From Sipunculus nudus (Eukaryota; Annelida; Sipuncula; Golfingiida; Sipunculidae): a stretch of 64,000 nt of DNA. Position 1 is the stretch's first letter, and each line of letters begins with the position of its first letter. The stretch is taken from NCBI GenBank assembly GCA_026874595.1, contig CM049320.1, positions 5,521,464-5,585,463 on the forward strand, given 5' to 3'. Of the stretch, positions 35,985 to 47,574 are shown one piece after another. The translations under genes and the position numbers were made by a program. The notes beneath the pieces are model-generated. The model was not told the origin of the DNA and did no database searches. It saw nothing but the letters and a program-made list of their open reading frames with translations.

Positions 35985-36793
35985 ATCACTCCGACCTTAT
36001 AGCTAGGGTTCCCCTGGCAAAGAAGAAGGTGCTTGACCAGGAAGTACAAAGACTACTAAAATAAGGGATCATTAGACCAAGTAGGTCACCCGACAGTGGT
36101 CCGGTGTCCCAGTTCGGCTGGTAGTCGACTCCCGGAAGGTCAACCAGACGATCCAGGCAGACAAGTTCCCTCGCCCACGCTTGTCTGACATTTCTGATTA
36201 TTTACAGGATGCCACGGAATTTCCAACCTCGATTTAAAGTCAGGGTACCACCAGTTAGCAAAGAATCCTTACCCCTAACGGCAATGGCCACCCTAGCGGA
36301 CTCTATGAGATGCCTCTCAGTGGCGCCCTCTGCATTCCAAAGGTCCATAAGTTGGGCCCTCAAAGAGGCTGTAGTAGACAAATGTGCCCGTGTCTACATA
36401 GAGGAGATTGTGGTCTTCAGTAAAAGCAGAGCAGAACATGTGCAACACTTGCAGAAGGTATTTCGTTGTCTTCAACGGTATAACCTAAAACTGAAGGCCT
36501 CAAAATGCAATTTTGCTAAACCAGCAGTAAAACTTCTGGGCCATTATATCACGGAAGGAAAACTGCCAGATCCAGAAAAGACCATGGCAGCACCCACAAA
36601 TGTTAAAGGTGTTCGCAGCCTACTAGGAACCTGTGGGTTCTACAGACGGTTTTACAGACAATTCGTAAAGAATTATGCCGAAATTGCAGCACCCCTGGTG
36701 GCATTAACAAAGAATCAAGCTAAATTCCACTGGGGCTCAGACCACGAAGCGGCATTCCAAAAAATGAAAGCCTACTTGTCTCACCTCAGGTGA
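35985..36793 (+). pseudogene. Reverse transcriptase remnant with altered catalytic pair
   Basis: The N-terminal part reads EVQRLLK, stop, GIIRPSRSPDSGPV in one frame; the open part 36209-36793 covers the later half. It has APSAFQRSI, then YIEEIVVFSKS where Ty3 elements have YIDDIVVFSKS, then LKASKCNFAKPAVKLLGHYI, and RSLLGTCGFYRRFYRQFVKN, the usual thumb and connection motifs. Both catalytic aspartates of the YxDD box are Glu. The region with the first catalytic Asp lies in a broken frame. Confidence 0.8.
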
Positions 36794-36996
36794 TGGCCTT
36801 TCCAGATCCCGGAAAGCCTTACAACCTGTGCACTGATGCTTCAAATGTGGCAGTATGCTCAGTGCTGGTCCAGCTGGATGACAATAACACAGAAAGAGTA
36901 ATTGAGTATGTGTCACACATACTTAATCCAGCACAGCGTAATTACTCCACCGTCGAGCGTGAAGGCCTGGCTGTCATGATAGCCCTTACAATGTAA
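36790..36996 (+). pseudogene. RNase H-like domain of the Ty3 element, truncated
   Basis: Overlaps the end of the RT piece by four bases. The frame has YNLCTDASNVAVCSVLVQLD and YVSHILNPAQRNYSTVEREG, the TDAS and YSTxERE motifs of Ty3 RNase H. A stop follows ALTM, so the last third of the domain, including the normally following LLG/FxxxTDHxxL segment, is out of frame. Confidence 0.75.
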
Positions 36997-37408
36997 GGCA
37001 CTACCTCCTAGGTAGCCAGTTTACACTCTACACTGACTAGCAGAGTCTGTTTACCTCAAATATAAATAACACAAGGGTACAGCGCTGGGCACTAACACTG
37101 GCGCAGTTCTCTCCTAGAATTGTGTAAATAAAGGACTGCCTGAATGTAAAAGCAGATAAGTTGTCTAGACTGCACAAATTAAGGCAGATTTCACCAGTGC
37201 CAGAGCCACCAGTCATAGCCTGTGTATACCCGGGAATCAGTAGAAATGATAGACCTCGAAGAAGACAGTGAAGCTGAGGATCTAATTCCTGTCACAGCAC
37301 GACATGTCTATGATGACATCGATTTGGATGCCATTATCAAGGCACAAACATTACAGTTCCCAACACTGAAACAGAAAGCTTAGAATGGCCATCCGTATCT
37401 CGCCCTGA

Positions 37409-38332
37409 TTGTTGGGACACTCCATAAATTGCGGCCACCATATGGGGGGGGGGGCGCCACGGTACCCTAGGTTTGTTATGCCACATCCTTACCAAGAGAA
37501 AGTCATCAAAAATGCACATCTTCAGCTAGGTCATCTAGGGTTTATCAAGACAATGCATAGGATGAATGAAGCGTACATATATCCTGGTCTGAAAAGATCA
37601 GTACAACGGGTCATCCCCAACTGCCCAAACTGCACCTTTCAGAGGACACTAAGAGACAGAATGGCTATTCAGGAGATGCCTGTGCCATCACAGTGCTTCC
37701 AATTCATCTCCTGTGACCTTATAGGCCCATTTGTTTCTAGTGAGAACGACAACAAATACGTCCTCACAGTCATTGACCACCTAAGTGCATTCCTGAAGGT
37801 ATTCCCTCTCCCTGACAAAACATGTAAGTCTTTATGGACAGCCCCACAACAGCAATATTTTGCTCGGCATGAAACTCCTAGGACTATCCTTACAGATTAT
37901 GCTACTGCTAAGGATAAATACCTTAAAGAACTTGGCATAGAACACAGAAGGTCCACGGCCTATCACCCGCAATCTAACGGGAAAATCGAGCGAGTAAATC
38001 GGACAGTAAAAGAACTACTGTCCAGAATACTTGCAAATAACCCTGACCAATGGGAGGCTGCCCTCAGTGATGTACAATGGGCTTATAACAGTTCCCGTAA
38101 CAAGGCAACAGGCCAGTCCCCATATCTGGTTGTGTTTGGGAGACATCCAAATGCTCCATTACGGAACATTGATCCCAATATTGCTTATACATTAAAAGAC
38201 AGAATACAGAGAATGGACAGCATCTGGCTTGAGACTCAAACCCACATTCAGGTCAGCCATGTACCAGACAGACTGAGATCTGAACGGCAGGTGATGCGTC
38301 AATACTGGAGGACTGAACGGCAGTCCTATTAA
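37409..38332 (+). pseudogene. Integrase region of the Ty3 element, longest intact frame
   Basis: About 300 codons. The N-terminal zinc module is present: HLQLGHLGFIKTMHRM and NCPNC (HHCC). The catalytic core shows ISCDLIGPF (first D), TILTDYATAKDKYLK (second D, but with the usual TDNG changed to TDYA), and YHPQSNGKIERVNRTVKELL (third acidic residue). The spacing is normal. A poly-G run sits just upstream at 37443, a likely cause of the lost frame. No chromodomain is visible after the core. Confidence 0.8.
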
Positions 38333-38346
38333 AAGCTGAGAATCCT

Positions 38347-38929
38347 ATGACATTTACTGCCAAATGTGACCCTCAGGGGGTAATTACAGAACAACGTAAC
38401 ACTACATGTCACATGCAAAACCAGCAAAGTGGGGCAATGAAGAAAGTACATCGATCAAAAGTTGCTTCCGCTTCTACAAATACTGATCGGACGCAGGTCA
38501 GAACAGACAGACCTACACACAAACGTCATTCACCTAACAGGACAAGACATGTCCAAATTCAGACAGCAAAGACAGACTCGTTACCAAGAAAAGGCTGGCC
38601 TTCTGCAAAATGAATGTGTAGAGCCTGGACATGTCGCCGATGACTGTGACGTCAGATTACATAGAGGTGCGAATGGGGATTTCGCGGGCATCCCCCAAAA
38701 ATCACTAAATAAAATCAGGGCCCGGTTGAACAGAAATGGAAAAGCAAAATCTACGCTAAGTAAACAATGTCCATCAGGGAGAAAACAAACTATCACACCA
38801 CAAAACGACGAACCTGTAGCAGGGCCTTCAAATGATTATACAAACAGGCCTCAGTCTACTCGTTGTAGCAGTAGAAATACAAGGAAACATAACTATGCAC
38901 ATCTTAATGAACAGGGGCATTCACAGTAA
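38347..38929 (+). pseudogene. 3' open frame of the element, possible pol C-terminal extension
   Basis: Two overlapping frames (38347-38613 and 38462-38929) give basic, Asn/Gln/Arg-rich peptides. A half knuckle, CVEPGHVADDC, follows the CX4HX4C spacing but lacks the first cysteine. No envelope-like signal peptide or membrane segment is present. Function is not recognised. Confidence 0.4.
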
Positions 38930-39850
38930 ATGTCATACAAGCCTTACTGTATATGGATATATGTATATATACGTGTCTAGAAAAAAAAATACAAAAGTAG
39001 TAGTTTGATAAACTATTGTGTATATGTATTGTGTGGGTATATGCTGATATACATATATATGTTACATAATGTATGTATGTATGCATGTATTTATGTATAT
39101 ATATTTATATATATGTGTGTGTGTATTGGTGTGTTTAAATGTGTATATATGTTTGTACCTCTGATATGATAATCATTTCACAGTATGTCCTTCCCATTTG
39201 CAGAAAATGCAGTAGAGAGAGCATCCGACCCCACTACCTCTATTTACACATATTTCATTTGGTTGTGGACATCGTCAAAGTTTTGTAAATACTTTCCTTG
39301 TATTAAATGAAAAGGTACTGCTGTTGTTGTTTTCATTTCAGGGGGGGGGGGCAATCTGGTATAGACATCAATCCTGTCTCCTGATGACAATATCAGCCAG
39401 CAACCAATACAATATTTAATTATAAACCATAGTCTAATGCATATCTTTATACACGTGTGCATTTTACATTGTCATCTGATGTTACTTCTGTATTATATGT
39501 ATATCCAATAAACTAGATCTTCTCTAAACTTCCACAACAACTATCAGACTGCTAGTCCCTAACTTCCGGTAGTTTTGTGTGGGGAGAGAAATCTCCCTAC
39601 CCGCTGTTGGGATCCCGCTCCCAGAGATACCAAGCACTGGATAAACCTACCTCCCCCTCCCCACGAGGGATTAGGGGTTGGGTAGCCGGCTCACGGCCTA
39701 TACACAGACTGTCAGGCTTAGTTTGGGCCAAATAATAAACAAAAAACAGTCCTCCTCTGTCCAAAAGGCTTGGCAATATGACTGATAATGCAAAACAAAC
39801 AACAACAACAAACATTTTCCACTATGTAGTGCAATTTTTTTTTCCTGATA

Positions 39851-39861
39851 GAGGGGAAGGA
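39851..39861 (+). other. Polypurine tract
   Basis: GAGGGGAAGGA immediately precedes the TG of the 3' LTR, as expected for the plus-strand primer of an LTR retrotransposon. Confidence 0.75.
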
Positions 39862-40252
39862 TGTAACTAACCGCCTTTTTCCACCCTGGGTTGAGTATCA
39901 CCTTATCTGGGTGATCATTAACCTGGGTACTGTATGGCGGTCAGTGACCTTTTCCCCTGTCCAGCACACACGTGCTGAAGGCCAGAGAGATCTGCAGTCA
40001 GTCGGGTTTGGGCTTCGAGCTGAAACAGAAGAGTTGGTTTGCTGAATTAAAGCGCCATCTTCTGTATATCCAGGAGTGCAGCTCTGACAACCTTGGTATG
40101 TGCCAAATCTCTTGTAGTTAAGATCATTTGCAGTTTCATGATTGTTTTAGTTTTAAGTTGTGTTTATAAATCTATATACTTGTTGTGGTTCTTTAAATTA
40201 CCCAGTCAGATAGAAATACAAAATCCTGTCTTCAGAATTAGAAAGCACCTTA
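39862..40252 (+). repeat. 3' LTR
   Basis: Near-identical to 32855-33234. It begins TGTAACTAACC and ends near CACCTTA. Differences are a handful of substitutions and a roughly 10-base insertion. Confidence 0.85.
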
Positions 40253-41944
40253 ATCTAATACGCACTTATAAAAGCAAGTTAAGCCCCCTTTTGTCCTAAA
40301 TGTTCTCTGAAACCGTGTTCCGCATGACACTGTGCTTTACCTCATTTTTAAGGTTAATTTTCCCCAGTGACTTCGCTTATATGAGAATCAATAATATTTC
40401 TAGTATTGTGATTCCTAAATTGCGTGGAGGTTACCACCCAAAACAGCCGAACTGCCTTCTGCAAAGATCGGAATGCTTGATGATGTGACTCGATGACCTG
40501 CTTATTCACAACACAGGCCAACCTCCATACAGCGCAGGGTTAATGTTTATTGTGCTCATGAATATATTACACCGCAAAATAGATCCCCAGGTTAATCAAT
40601 AAATAAAATAGAGCCGTGTTAGCCTTACAACTGCGGTTAGCGTGGACAAATGCATGCGAATAACATTATAATGGTAGGCCTCGTGGCTCGAGTCGGCTTG
40701 CAAAATGTCTCGGCTGGCCTGATCAGACCTGAAAAATTATTCATTTCATGACGTTAAAAAGTACCCGTTCTTTTTAAACAAGTTATCTATATTATGTATG
40801 ACCTCTATATTGTCAGGCTTGACAATGTTTATTATAATGCGGAGAGCTTCACTTTTGTCAGTCAGCATCAAATCAACAAAACTAATTTTGTATTAGTCTG
40901 TATATGTTTCGGGCATTTTTTATTGAAAAAGATTTATCTTACTAATTCTCTGCACCAAATCGGCTCACCTGGGCTCAAGGAAATATCGGCGGCGCCTCTT
41001 GATAAACTTTGCTCGGCTTGGCCTGATCTCAACGCTGCTAGCGGCGGCGGGCTATAATAAAAAGTATATGTTTCACGGACAAATACCTATCTTGGTTATA
41101 TTTGGAAAGGATGTCGTCGATGCATACTCTATATATTTACCCAATTTACTTAATTGCAATATATTTTGTAATATTCACTTAATTGCAATATATTTTCTCC
41201 AATTACTTAACTTTTGTAATTTACACTTCTCAGGCGAAATAACTCGATTTCGGCGTAAAGCATGCTATGAATGAATGTTCACAGGGGGTTTAACGATGAC
41301 ATTCATAGATATGACCTTCTGTGTGGAGAATGAACACAGAGGTGTGACACAGTATCAACAAGGACAGTACCCGGCCGATAATCAAGGAGAAACACCACTC
41401 CATCACGCAGGTCTTCCATCAAGATTTCATTTATTGAACTGTTTCCTTATACTCCTAGGTTTTCCACTCTAAATCCATGATTTATAGTCCCTACAAAAAT
41501 ACATTATTCCTTACTTTAAGTGGTTTCCATATCTTAAATGCATCATTTTTCCCTACAAATCGCAATTTTTTTTAGAATTTTCAATCTCTTTAACATCTTC
41601 CGTCTACCTGCTGAAAATAGGTTTCAGCTGAAGTGTCATAACCCCGCTCACTGTCAGGAGGATGGGTAGCCCTAGCTCGTGTGCTCTCTTACTACGCTAC
41701 GCTGTGCGAGAGCCCTAGAAGATGGTTTGAGGGAACTGGAGACAATTCTTATATTTCGTCTGAAAATGTCGTATTCGTTATGAATTAAAGGTATTCTTAT
41801 CAAATGCGCATATAACATACCATTTAGACAGTGTTTGTCCACTTTAAATGTTGATTAAAAGAATATATATTGTCCTAATAACCGGTGATACGCGAGGAAC
41901 TATGTCTGCTCTGGGTACCCCCTCCCCCCTATATATATATATAT
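40253..41944. other. Spacer between the retroelement and the lectin cluster
   Basis: No gene recognised. Several short open frames (for example 40794-41057) lack motifs. A tandem word AATTGCAATATATTTT occurs twice near 41152-41195. A TA run ends the stretch at 41931-41944 where the duplicated DNA begins. Confidence 0.35.
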
Positions 41945-42716
41945 CTGCTAGGAAAAAGCATGAAAAAAGTCAATGTAAACCTTTACATTTTTCTTTCTAA
42001 CCATGACACTTGCTGTATCATTTTTCAATGTTATACTTCATGCTATATTTCATAAAAATATCTATGGTTCCTTTATAACACAGGGGAGCCTTGCTATTTA
42101 TTCCAACTATTAGTTATTTAACAAATGTAGCTTTGTCAGAAAGAGCAAAGTGCACTGTTATGGGAGCATATATCCTCATCACCATCATCAGACATTCCTG
42201 TTTTTTAGTGAGAGCAAATGTGTGTACTTTATAAATTATCACAAATTTGTCTAATTTTACATAGTGTACTTGGCACATAATTCCATGACAAAACATTTCA
42301 AAAACTGATAATTCATTAATACCTGATAGTGTTTGTAAAAACCGTTAACCCATAAAAATATCAAATAGAAGATTAATATTGCTATCAGGATGTACTGCTT
42401 AAGATAACAGGTAAAGTACAATGATTTTCAGACAAAAAGCATTTTTGTAAGACAAAAAAATATAAATTATTCGCATGATCAATTGGTGTAGTGTTTGTGA
42501 TTTAACATTCAGAAATGTATAAAATATCTAAGGACATTTTGATAGGACTCCATTGAAGGAGAATGTTGGTATATTTTATTGTTTTATATAAAAATTATAT
42601 AAGAGAAATTATATTCTTAATATTATACATACAATATAAACATAATTACTGCAACAGCCATTTTGTGTAAATATGCCTTTTCTAAGCTTCCCCCAGTTTA
42701 CACTTATCAGACTTAC

Positions 42717-42868
42717 GTTCTTGAATTAAGGCACTCAAAGAAGAAACGTGGTTTTCGTGATTTATACGAAGAATGTGATACCTTTAAGAGATCATGGTAA
42801 AGCTTTCATATAATTTATTGTGCAAATTTTCTAAAACAAGTTTAGGACCACCGTTTGTTCTGGAACCC
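42717..42868 (-). pseudogene. Decayed copy of an unrecognised conserved exon
   Basis: Homologous to the candidate exon at 52908-53058. Splice sites are kept (TTTTTCTGCAG before 42868 and GTAAGT after 42717), but one extra base breaks the frame near the start and TAA interrupts it in the middle. Differences from the open copies fall largely at third codon positions. Confidence 0.4.
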
Positions 42869-44744
42869 CTGCAGAAAAAGTATACAACCAACCACAACCA
42901 ACGTCGTAAAGTCTTTTAAATTTTCATAGTGTATCTTTGTGATTCAAGTGATTTTAATATGGCATAATGTGTGGTCACAAAGACCTGCCAGGCCGATAAT
43001 AATCATATTTTCCCAAAAATGTAATATAATACTAAATTTCATTCCGCGATTGACGCAACCGATTCAAGAACATCGATCATGGCTCATGCCAGCGTAAAGC
43101 TGGTAAAGATAAAGAAACATATACATTAGTTTTGTATTTTCTCACAAGACAACGGTATCTGATCCAGGTGTTGTCATGTAGCGAGAGTCAATTCATTAGC
43201 TTAACCTACTGAGTGAGGGGATCTTACAGAAAATAAAAATTATTGAAAATATTGAGATAATGATGCTCATGTAGAGGATGGTACTACTGACAAACTCTCT
43301 GAGTTACAGGACGAAAAAACAGGTGTCAGTACTAGTACCTCTTGATTAATGTCCTTGACTGCGCGGCGGGCATGACATCATATGGTGCTGGTTCAATTTT
43401 CGGCCCACTTACAGCCTAAGTCAAGATTTTCCAGCATGTCGCCTTTGAAATAAAGCTGTAAACTGATGTGAACGGTATGGTTTGTGGTCTGCGGAGGTAA
43501 TATAGAACAACAGCTGCAAATTAAAATTAAAATGAGTAAATTGAAGATGGTGTCGCCAGTATTCCTCTACATTACTATAATGTATTTCATAACAATCAAG
43601 TCAGCTTATCCTGACAATTCTGCTGTATGAATTCTTACTTACATGAGTTTTAGCTTCTGAGATGTTTCTCCTATAAGTCACATTGATCTAGATTTGCATT
43701 CTACACGGAATATGCTTGCATGTAAGATTAAAACTTCCTTGGTCTTGCCGGCTTTAATTTTGAGGACGAACGGCTAAGAAGACAGAATACGGACAAAGGA
43801 CCATCTCTATAGCTAAAACCAATTACAAATATATAAAAAGGAAATCACCCGTTTGCAAGTTATTTATTTTACAGTGGATACATATCCGTCCATTGTGATT
43901 GTGCATGGTCTTTTCAAATATTAAAATCTTTATACCTGGATAATTTCTCCCAATAACCAGCACATGACCACTATTTATGAAGTCAACGTTTACATCGGGA
44001 AAGCTCTTTTACAAAGGGTTGCATGACCATTTGGTGAAACTGACTTTGTTTACTTTGATCATAATATTTAAAGTCCTACATTTAATAACATGCAGTCTCT
44101 TAACACCATAAAAGGGATGCTTGTAGGGGGCAAAGCCATTTGTCAGAAATGATATAAACGGCATCTAAAGGGTCCATTTTTGCAATAAAATGCAATATTT
44201 GGTTATGATATTAATTGAATGAGGGTAAGTCTTCTTGTCAGTCCATGAACAAGGGAGATCATTTGCATTGAATTTCGACAATTACATACATTTCTGTATT
44301 AAATCGTGAGATAATATATCGTTACAGGACACATATTCATATCTCCTGCACTACCGGGAAAATGTACATTTCATACATGCTTCAGTTATCACACACAAAC
44401 TTCAAGTTCATCCATGGAAATAGAATACAATCATACTTATTAATAACCATGCCGTTTATTAAGAAACGGTGTCCTAAGTCTTTAAAATGAAGATTTGTAT
44501 ACATCTAGCATTCACAGGTATACACTGTTTAATGTTTCGTATTGTTTATAACTTATATTTGTATAACATAAGTTCTATTCAGTGTCTTTGGACAGAGGAC
44601 AGGTAAGTAATCATAAAAAAATAGCTGAATTACATTAACATTATTGCATGTAGAAGAAGAATATAAAATCTTTTACAGAAGTTATTATTCCAAGTGCATT
44701 TTCCCCGGAATGTGATTTTTAATAAACGGCAATGGTGTCTGTGT

Positions 44745-44880
44745 TAAACAAAGCTGTATTCAAGAAATATGTTCTCCAGAAAGATGTCTCTCTTACACAA
44801 AGATTTATTCAAGGAATATTTTCTCAGGAGGGATGTCTCTCTTACACACAGCTATATTCAAGGACCATGTACTTTAAAAG
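44745..44880 (-). repeat. Three 49-bp repeats over the stop codon and 3' UTR of lectin A
   Basis: The word TTCAAG recurs at 44759, 44808 and 44857, a period of 49. The copy at the highest coordinate codes for the LEYSCV end and the stop; the other two lie in the 3' UTR. The middle copy has changed so that AATAAA appears on the minus strand (44804-44809), a possible polyadenylation signal. The same triplication exists in lectins B and C. Confidence 0.7.
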
Positions 44881-45137
44881 GCCATGGCACGGATCACCAA
44901 ATACAGAGTTAGTAGCTGATATTTCGCATGAAGACCGTCCTTGGCATCTCTGACGGAAGATCGTGGTGGCCCGGGCGCTGAAACAAGTGATTTCCTCTGA
45001 CGCCGAGTTATTACTACAGACCAGTCGACTGGCACGACCATAGAAGGCGCTCAGAACTAAAAGTTTTGCATCTCCACAATGTAAAATCACGCTGTTGTGT
45101 TCACAGACCGTTGCCTGTCTGCTGTTGCGACCGCCAA
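44842..45137 (-). CDS. SUEL-type lectin A, exon 2 (SUEL domain)
   Basis: Acceptor TTTGTAG on the minus strand ends at 45138. The exon joins in phase 1 to the signal exon at 47139-47199 to give a 118-residue protein. One SUEL domain with all eight cysteines is present, including VILHCGDAK (second) and SEEITCFSA (fourth), plus AFYGRASRLVC (YGR) and FGDPCHGLLKYM (DPC). The stop is at 44842-44844. It is predicted to be secreted and to bind rhamnose- or galactose-type sugars. Sequence is nearer to the B and C copies than to lectins 1 and 2 on the other strand. Confidence 0.87.
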
Positions 45138-45228
45138 CTACAAAGTTATAAGATATTGTTTTAAGCAGTAATGATTATACGAATTAGTATTATAATATTA
45201 TTATACACAAAAACGAAATGTTTTACCG

Positions 45229-45284
<56 letters not shown>

Positions 45285-46239
45285 GTATATAATTAAAATG
45301 AGTGCTGAAAAAAACCTGGAAGAGGCAAAGCTTTTGCTTTTTTTACTTTTTCTACGGATTACATGTTGAAGAGTCTACAGATTTTCAAAAAAAAAAAAAG
45401 CACGAGTATGCCACATATTGAATGCACATTTTCCGCGACCTACTGAATGTGTATTTTCCATGTAGCCAATGCAACCATTCCCAGCTATGACGAGACTCGT
45501 CTTACACGACAAGGCGCGGATACAAGGGGGAGCGTGGGAGGCCCTGTGCTGAACCCTTACACAGTCACTAAACCCCGAATGCTTTTCTTGAACCCTATGA
45601 CAACAGACAGCGTGGTCAGCTAAATGAGTCTTATAGCAGGGTACTACCTCATACTGTCACCTAATTTGTTTTTGTATTCTCGTCACTTTTTTTTCACGGG
45701 TAGTTTTCAATATCAAAACCATTATAATATGAAGGGAATGTATAAATATACACATTGTAATTCATGAGAAACGATGTCAGTGTGAGAGAATTAATGAATT
45801 TGCTACGCTTGACTTAAACTTGAGTAACTGAGTTTAATTAACACACATGGAGCAACCCTAATGGCTACCATTTTCAGTGAAATAATTTGAGAGAGCGAAA
45901 TAATTATTAGTGGCTGTGATCGCAGTTTCATCCATAGGTAGGCAATTAGACAATTAGTCTGGACCAGTTTCAGCACATATACACACGGTAGCTAGAAATC
46001 TTTTGTTGAGTTTAGTTTAGATTCAAGTACATGTTTGACATTTATATAATCATGAAAATAACTAACCGTGCAAAAAGTTATAACGTATAAGTGACTGCAA
46101 ATGTTATACTATTTGAATTTTAGAGAACCGCTAATTTTCAGTAAATATAAAGCGTATAATTGAAAATTGTTTCTTAGGTAGGTTTCAACTTTTATTTGTG
46201 GTCCAGCTGGTAGAGGCATATATATCTTTAAGGGACATA

Positions 46240-46640
46240 ATCAGGAGCAATACTAAGCCTATTCTTTCACACTATCAGTTTAGTTTTGCCTTAAACAAAA
46301 GTTTCCTAGCAAAACCATCCCTGCACACATCCCAGTCTCAATACCTCACATACGGCTGTTTGGCACCTTTTAGTGACTCTGCTTGTTGGTAAACACAGTC
46401 CACGTGTGTCTGCTTACCATAACAAGGCCACGTGACCGGAGGTCCGAATATGAGCCGCAACACGTGAATTCAGCGAGCGGGAACATGCCTAACAATTTTT
46501 TTTTGCCAAGTCAGCCAAGGCATCTCCTGATTGACACGTGTAGTGGCTCCGCCATACACACGGCTCCACGCGATGTGTTTATTTTGACACCTGTGACTGC
46601 GCCCAGTCCACTTTTTTAACTCTCTTCATGCGATAATGAA
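46240..46640. repeat. Dispersed repeat related to 47840-48040
   Basis: Shares CTATTCTTTCACAC.ATCAGTT, GCATCTCCTGAT.GACACGTG and TTGACACCTGTGA..GCGCCC in the same order with 47847-48010 (and the copy at 56303-56470), though clearly diverged and with an extra segment. Identity of the element is unknown. Confidence 0.55.
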
Positions 46641-46649
46641 GAGATAGTA

Positions 46650-46960
46650 ATGCGATAGCTATGGCCATGAAGACAACCCCGTTAATACAACCGAACACCA
46701 TGGTAACAAGACCTCCTAGCAACATCATCAAAGGTCCGTTGACATGTAAGCCTAGCCATGATGACCACCCGGTGATATATGACCCCCTGGCTGTAACGAC
46801 CTACCCGGTAACAACCACATTAGTATGACGAACTTCCCGATGATACGTTCGTCCAGCTATGACGACCACCCTAGTAACACGACCATGCACCTGGCTAAGA
46901 CGAAACCTCGGTAACTCGACGTAGCTGTGAAGACCACCCAAGTTAAACAACCGCATAGGT
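46650..46960. repeat. Decayed minisatellite
   Basis: Irregular repeats around GCTATGACGACCACCC and GGTAACACGACC, with units varying from about 18 to 40 bases. No reading frame. Confidence 0.45.
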
Positions 46961-47138
46961 TAGTCCGTGTTATTGAAACCATAAAAATTTACGGATTGTC
47001 TGTGAGGAATAGGCTTACTTTATTAATTAATGATAACGGTAAAAAAAATAATTAATATACTTCTGAGAAAAAAGTCAGATGCACTAGGCCTATGTCGTAC
47101 GCACGAGACAGAGAGTAAATAAAACCAATGCGTTTTAC

Positions 47139-47199
47139 CTGTGGTCCTAAAAACTCCACCAACCAGACAGAGAAACAAGAGTGCCTTACTGAGTCCCAT
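47139..47199 (-). CDS. SUEL-type lectin A, exon 1 (signal peptide)
   Basis: On the minus strand the ATG (47197-47199) sits in GACATGG, a good context. It encodes MGLSKALLFLCLVGGVFRTT and one base, then the donor GTAAAA. Length (61 bases) and phase equal exon 1 of lectins 1 and 2, so this architecture is shared by the whole family here. It lies only 40 bases inside the left edge of the recent tandem duplication and is not repeated elsewhere in the window. Confidence 0.8.
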
Positions 47200-47350
47200 G
47201 TCAATGGTGTGTTTTCTTTGGATGCTGCGACAGTGACATTTATTCTGTTTCAGATATTTGTTATATCGTGTAGCCTTGGCATTCAGCCAGCATCGAGAGG
47301 CGAATCTCGCCAAAATTATAGTCCTGTAGTTTACCTGAGATTTCCTTCTA

Positions 47351-47353
<3 letters not shown>

Positions 47354-47410
<57 letters not shown>
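47354..47410. repeat. (TA)n microsatellite upstream of lectin A
   Basis: Long TA run about 155-210 bases 5' of the lectin A ATG on the minus strand. Copies lie at 55801-55866 in unit 2. A second TA run is at 47531-47570 (55988-56034 in unit 2). Confidence 0.9.
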
Positions 47411-47419
<9 letters not shown>

Positions 47420-47528
47420 CATCTACTTGACATTTATCATCATCAATTATGTAGGCGTAATGCTTCCTTCCAAGAACTGCACCCAGTCTGTCACATCTAA
47501 ACTACTTGTAGTTATAGGTTCTTCGGAG

Positions 47529-47574
<46 letters not shown>

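Larger units (their letters stand above)
32855..40252 (+). mobile_element. Ty3/gypsy-like LTR retrotransposon, defective
   Basis: Two long direct repeats bound an interior with gag, protease, reverse transcriptase, RNase H and integrase segments in the Ty3 order, all on the + strand. A polypurine tract touches the 3' LTR. The interior is about 6.6 kb, normal for the class. Frames are broken many times, and the key residues of the nucleocapsid knuckle, protease and polymerase are changed, so this copy cannot be autonomous. The LTRs differ at only about ten positions plus small indels by eye. A target-site duplication is not certain; ACCTT occurs at both outer edges (32851-32855 and 40247-40251). 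Confidence 0.85.
41945..45505. repeat. Older segmental duplication, copy 1
   Basis: From CTGCTAGGAAAAAGCATGAA onward this stretch aligns with 52305-55640 and 60581-63903. Divergence is clearly higher than between the latter two, with indels including about 190 bases (around 42109-42300) missing from the others. It carries the SUEL exon of lectin A. Similarity starts exactly after a TA run in all copies. Confidence 0.8.
45138..47138. other. Intron of lectin A
   Basis: 2001 bases with GT..AG ends on the minus strand. It contains TA runs (45232-45284), a stretch (46240-46640) related to 47840-48040, and a decayed minisatellite (46650-46960). DNA between about 45506 and 47239 has no counterpart in the other duplicated units inside the window. 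Confidence 0.6.

Noticed and set aside
38462-38929. Possible envelope gene of the LTR element
   Set aside because: No signal peptide, membrane segment or glycosylation pattern; composition is basic and nucleic-acid-binding-like.
47023-47433. 136-codon minus-strand frame across the lectin A signal exon
   Set aside because: Half of it is Tyr-Ile repeat from a TA run and it reads through the splice donor at 47138. Only the 61-base signal exon inside it is supported.
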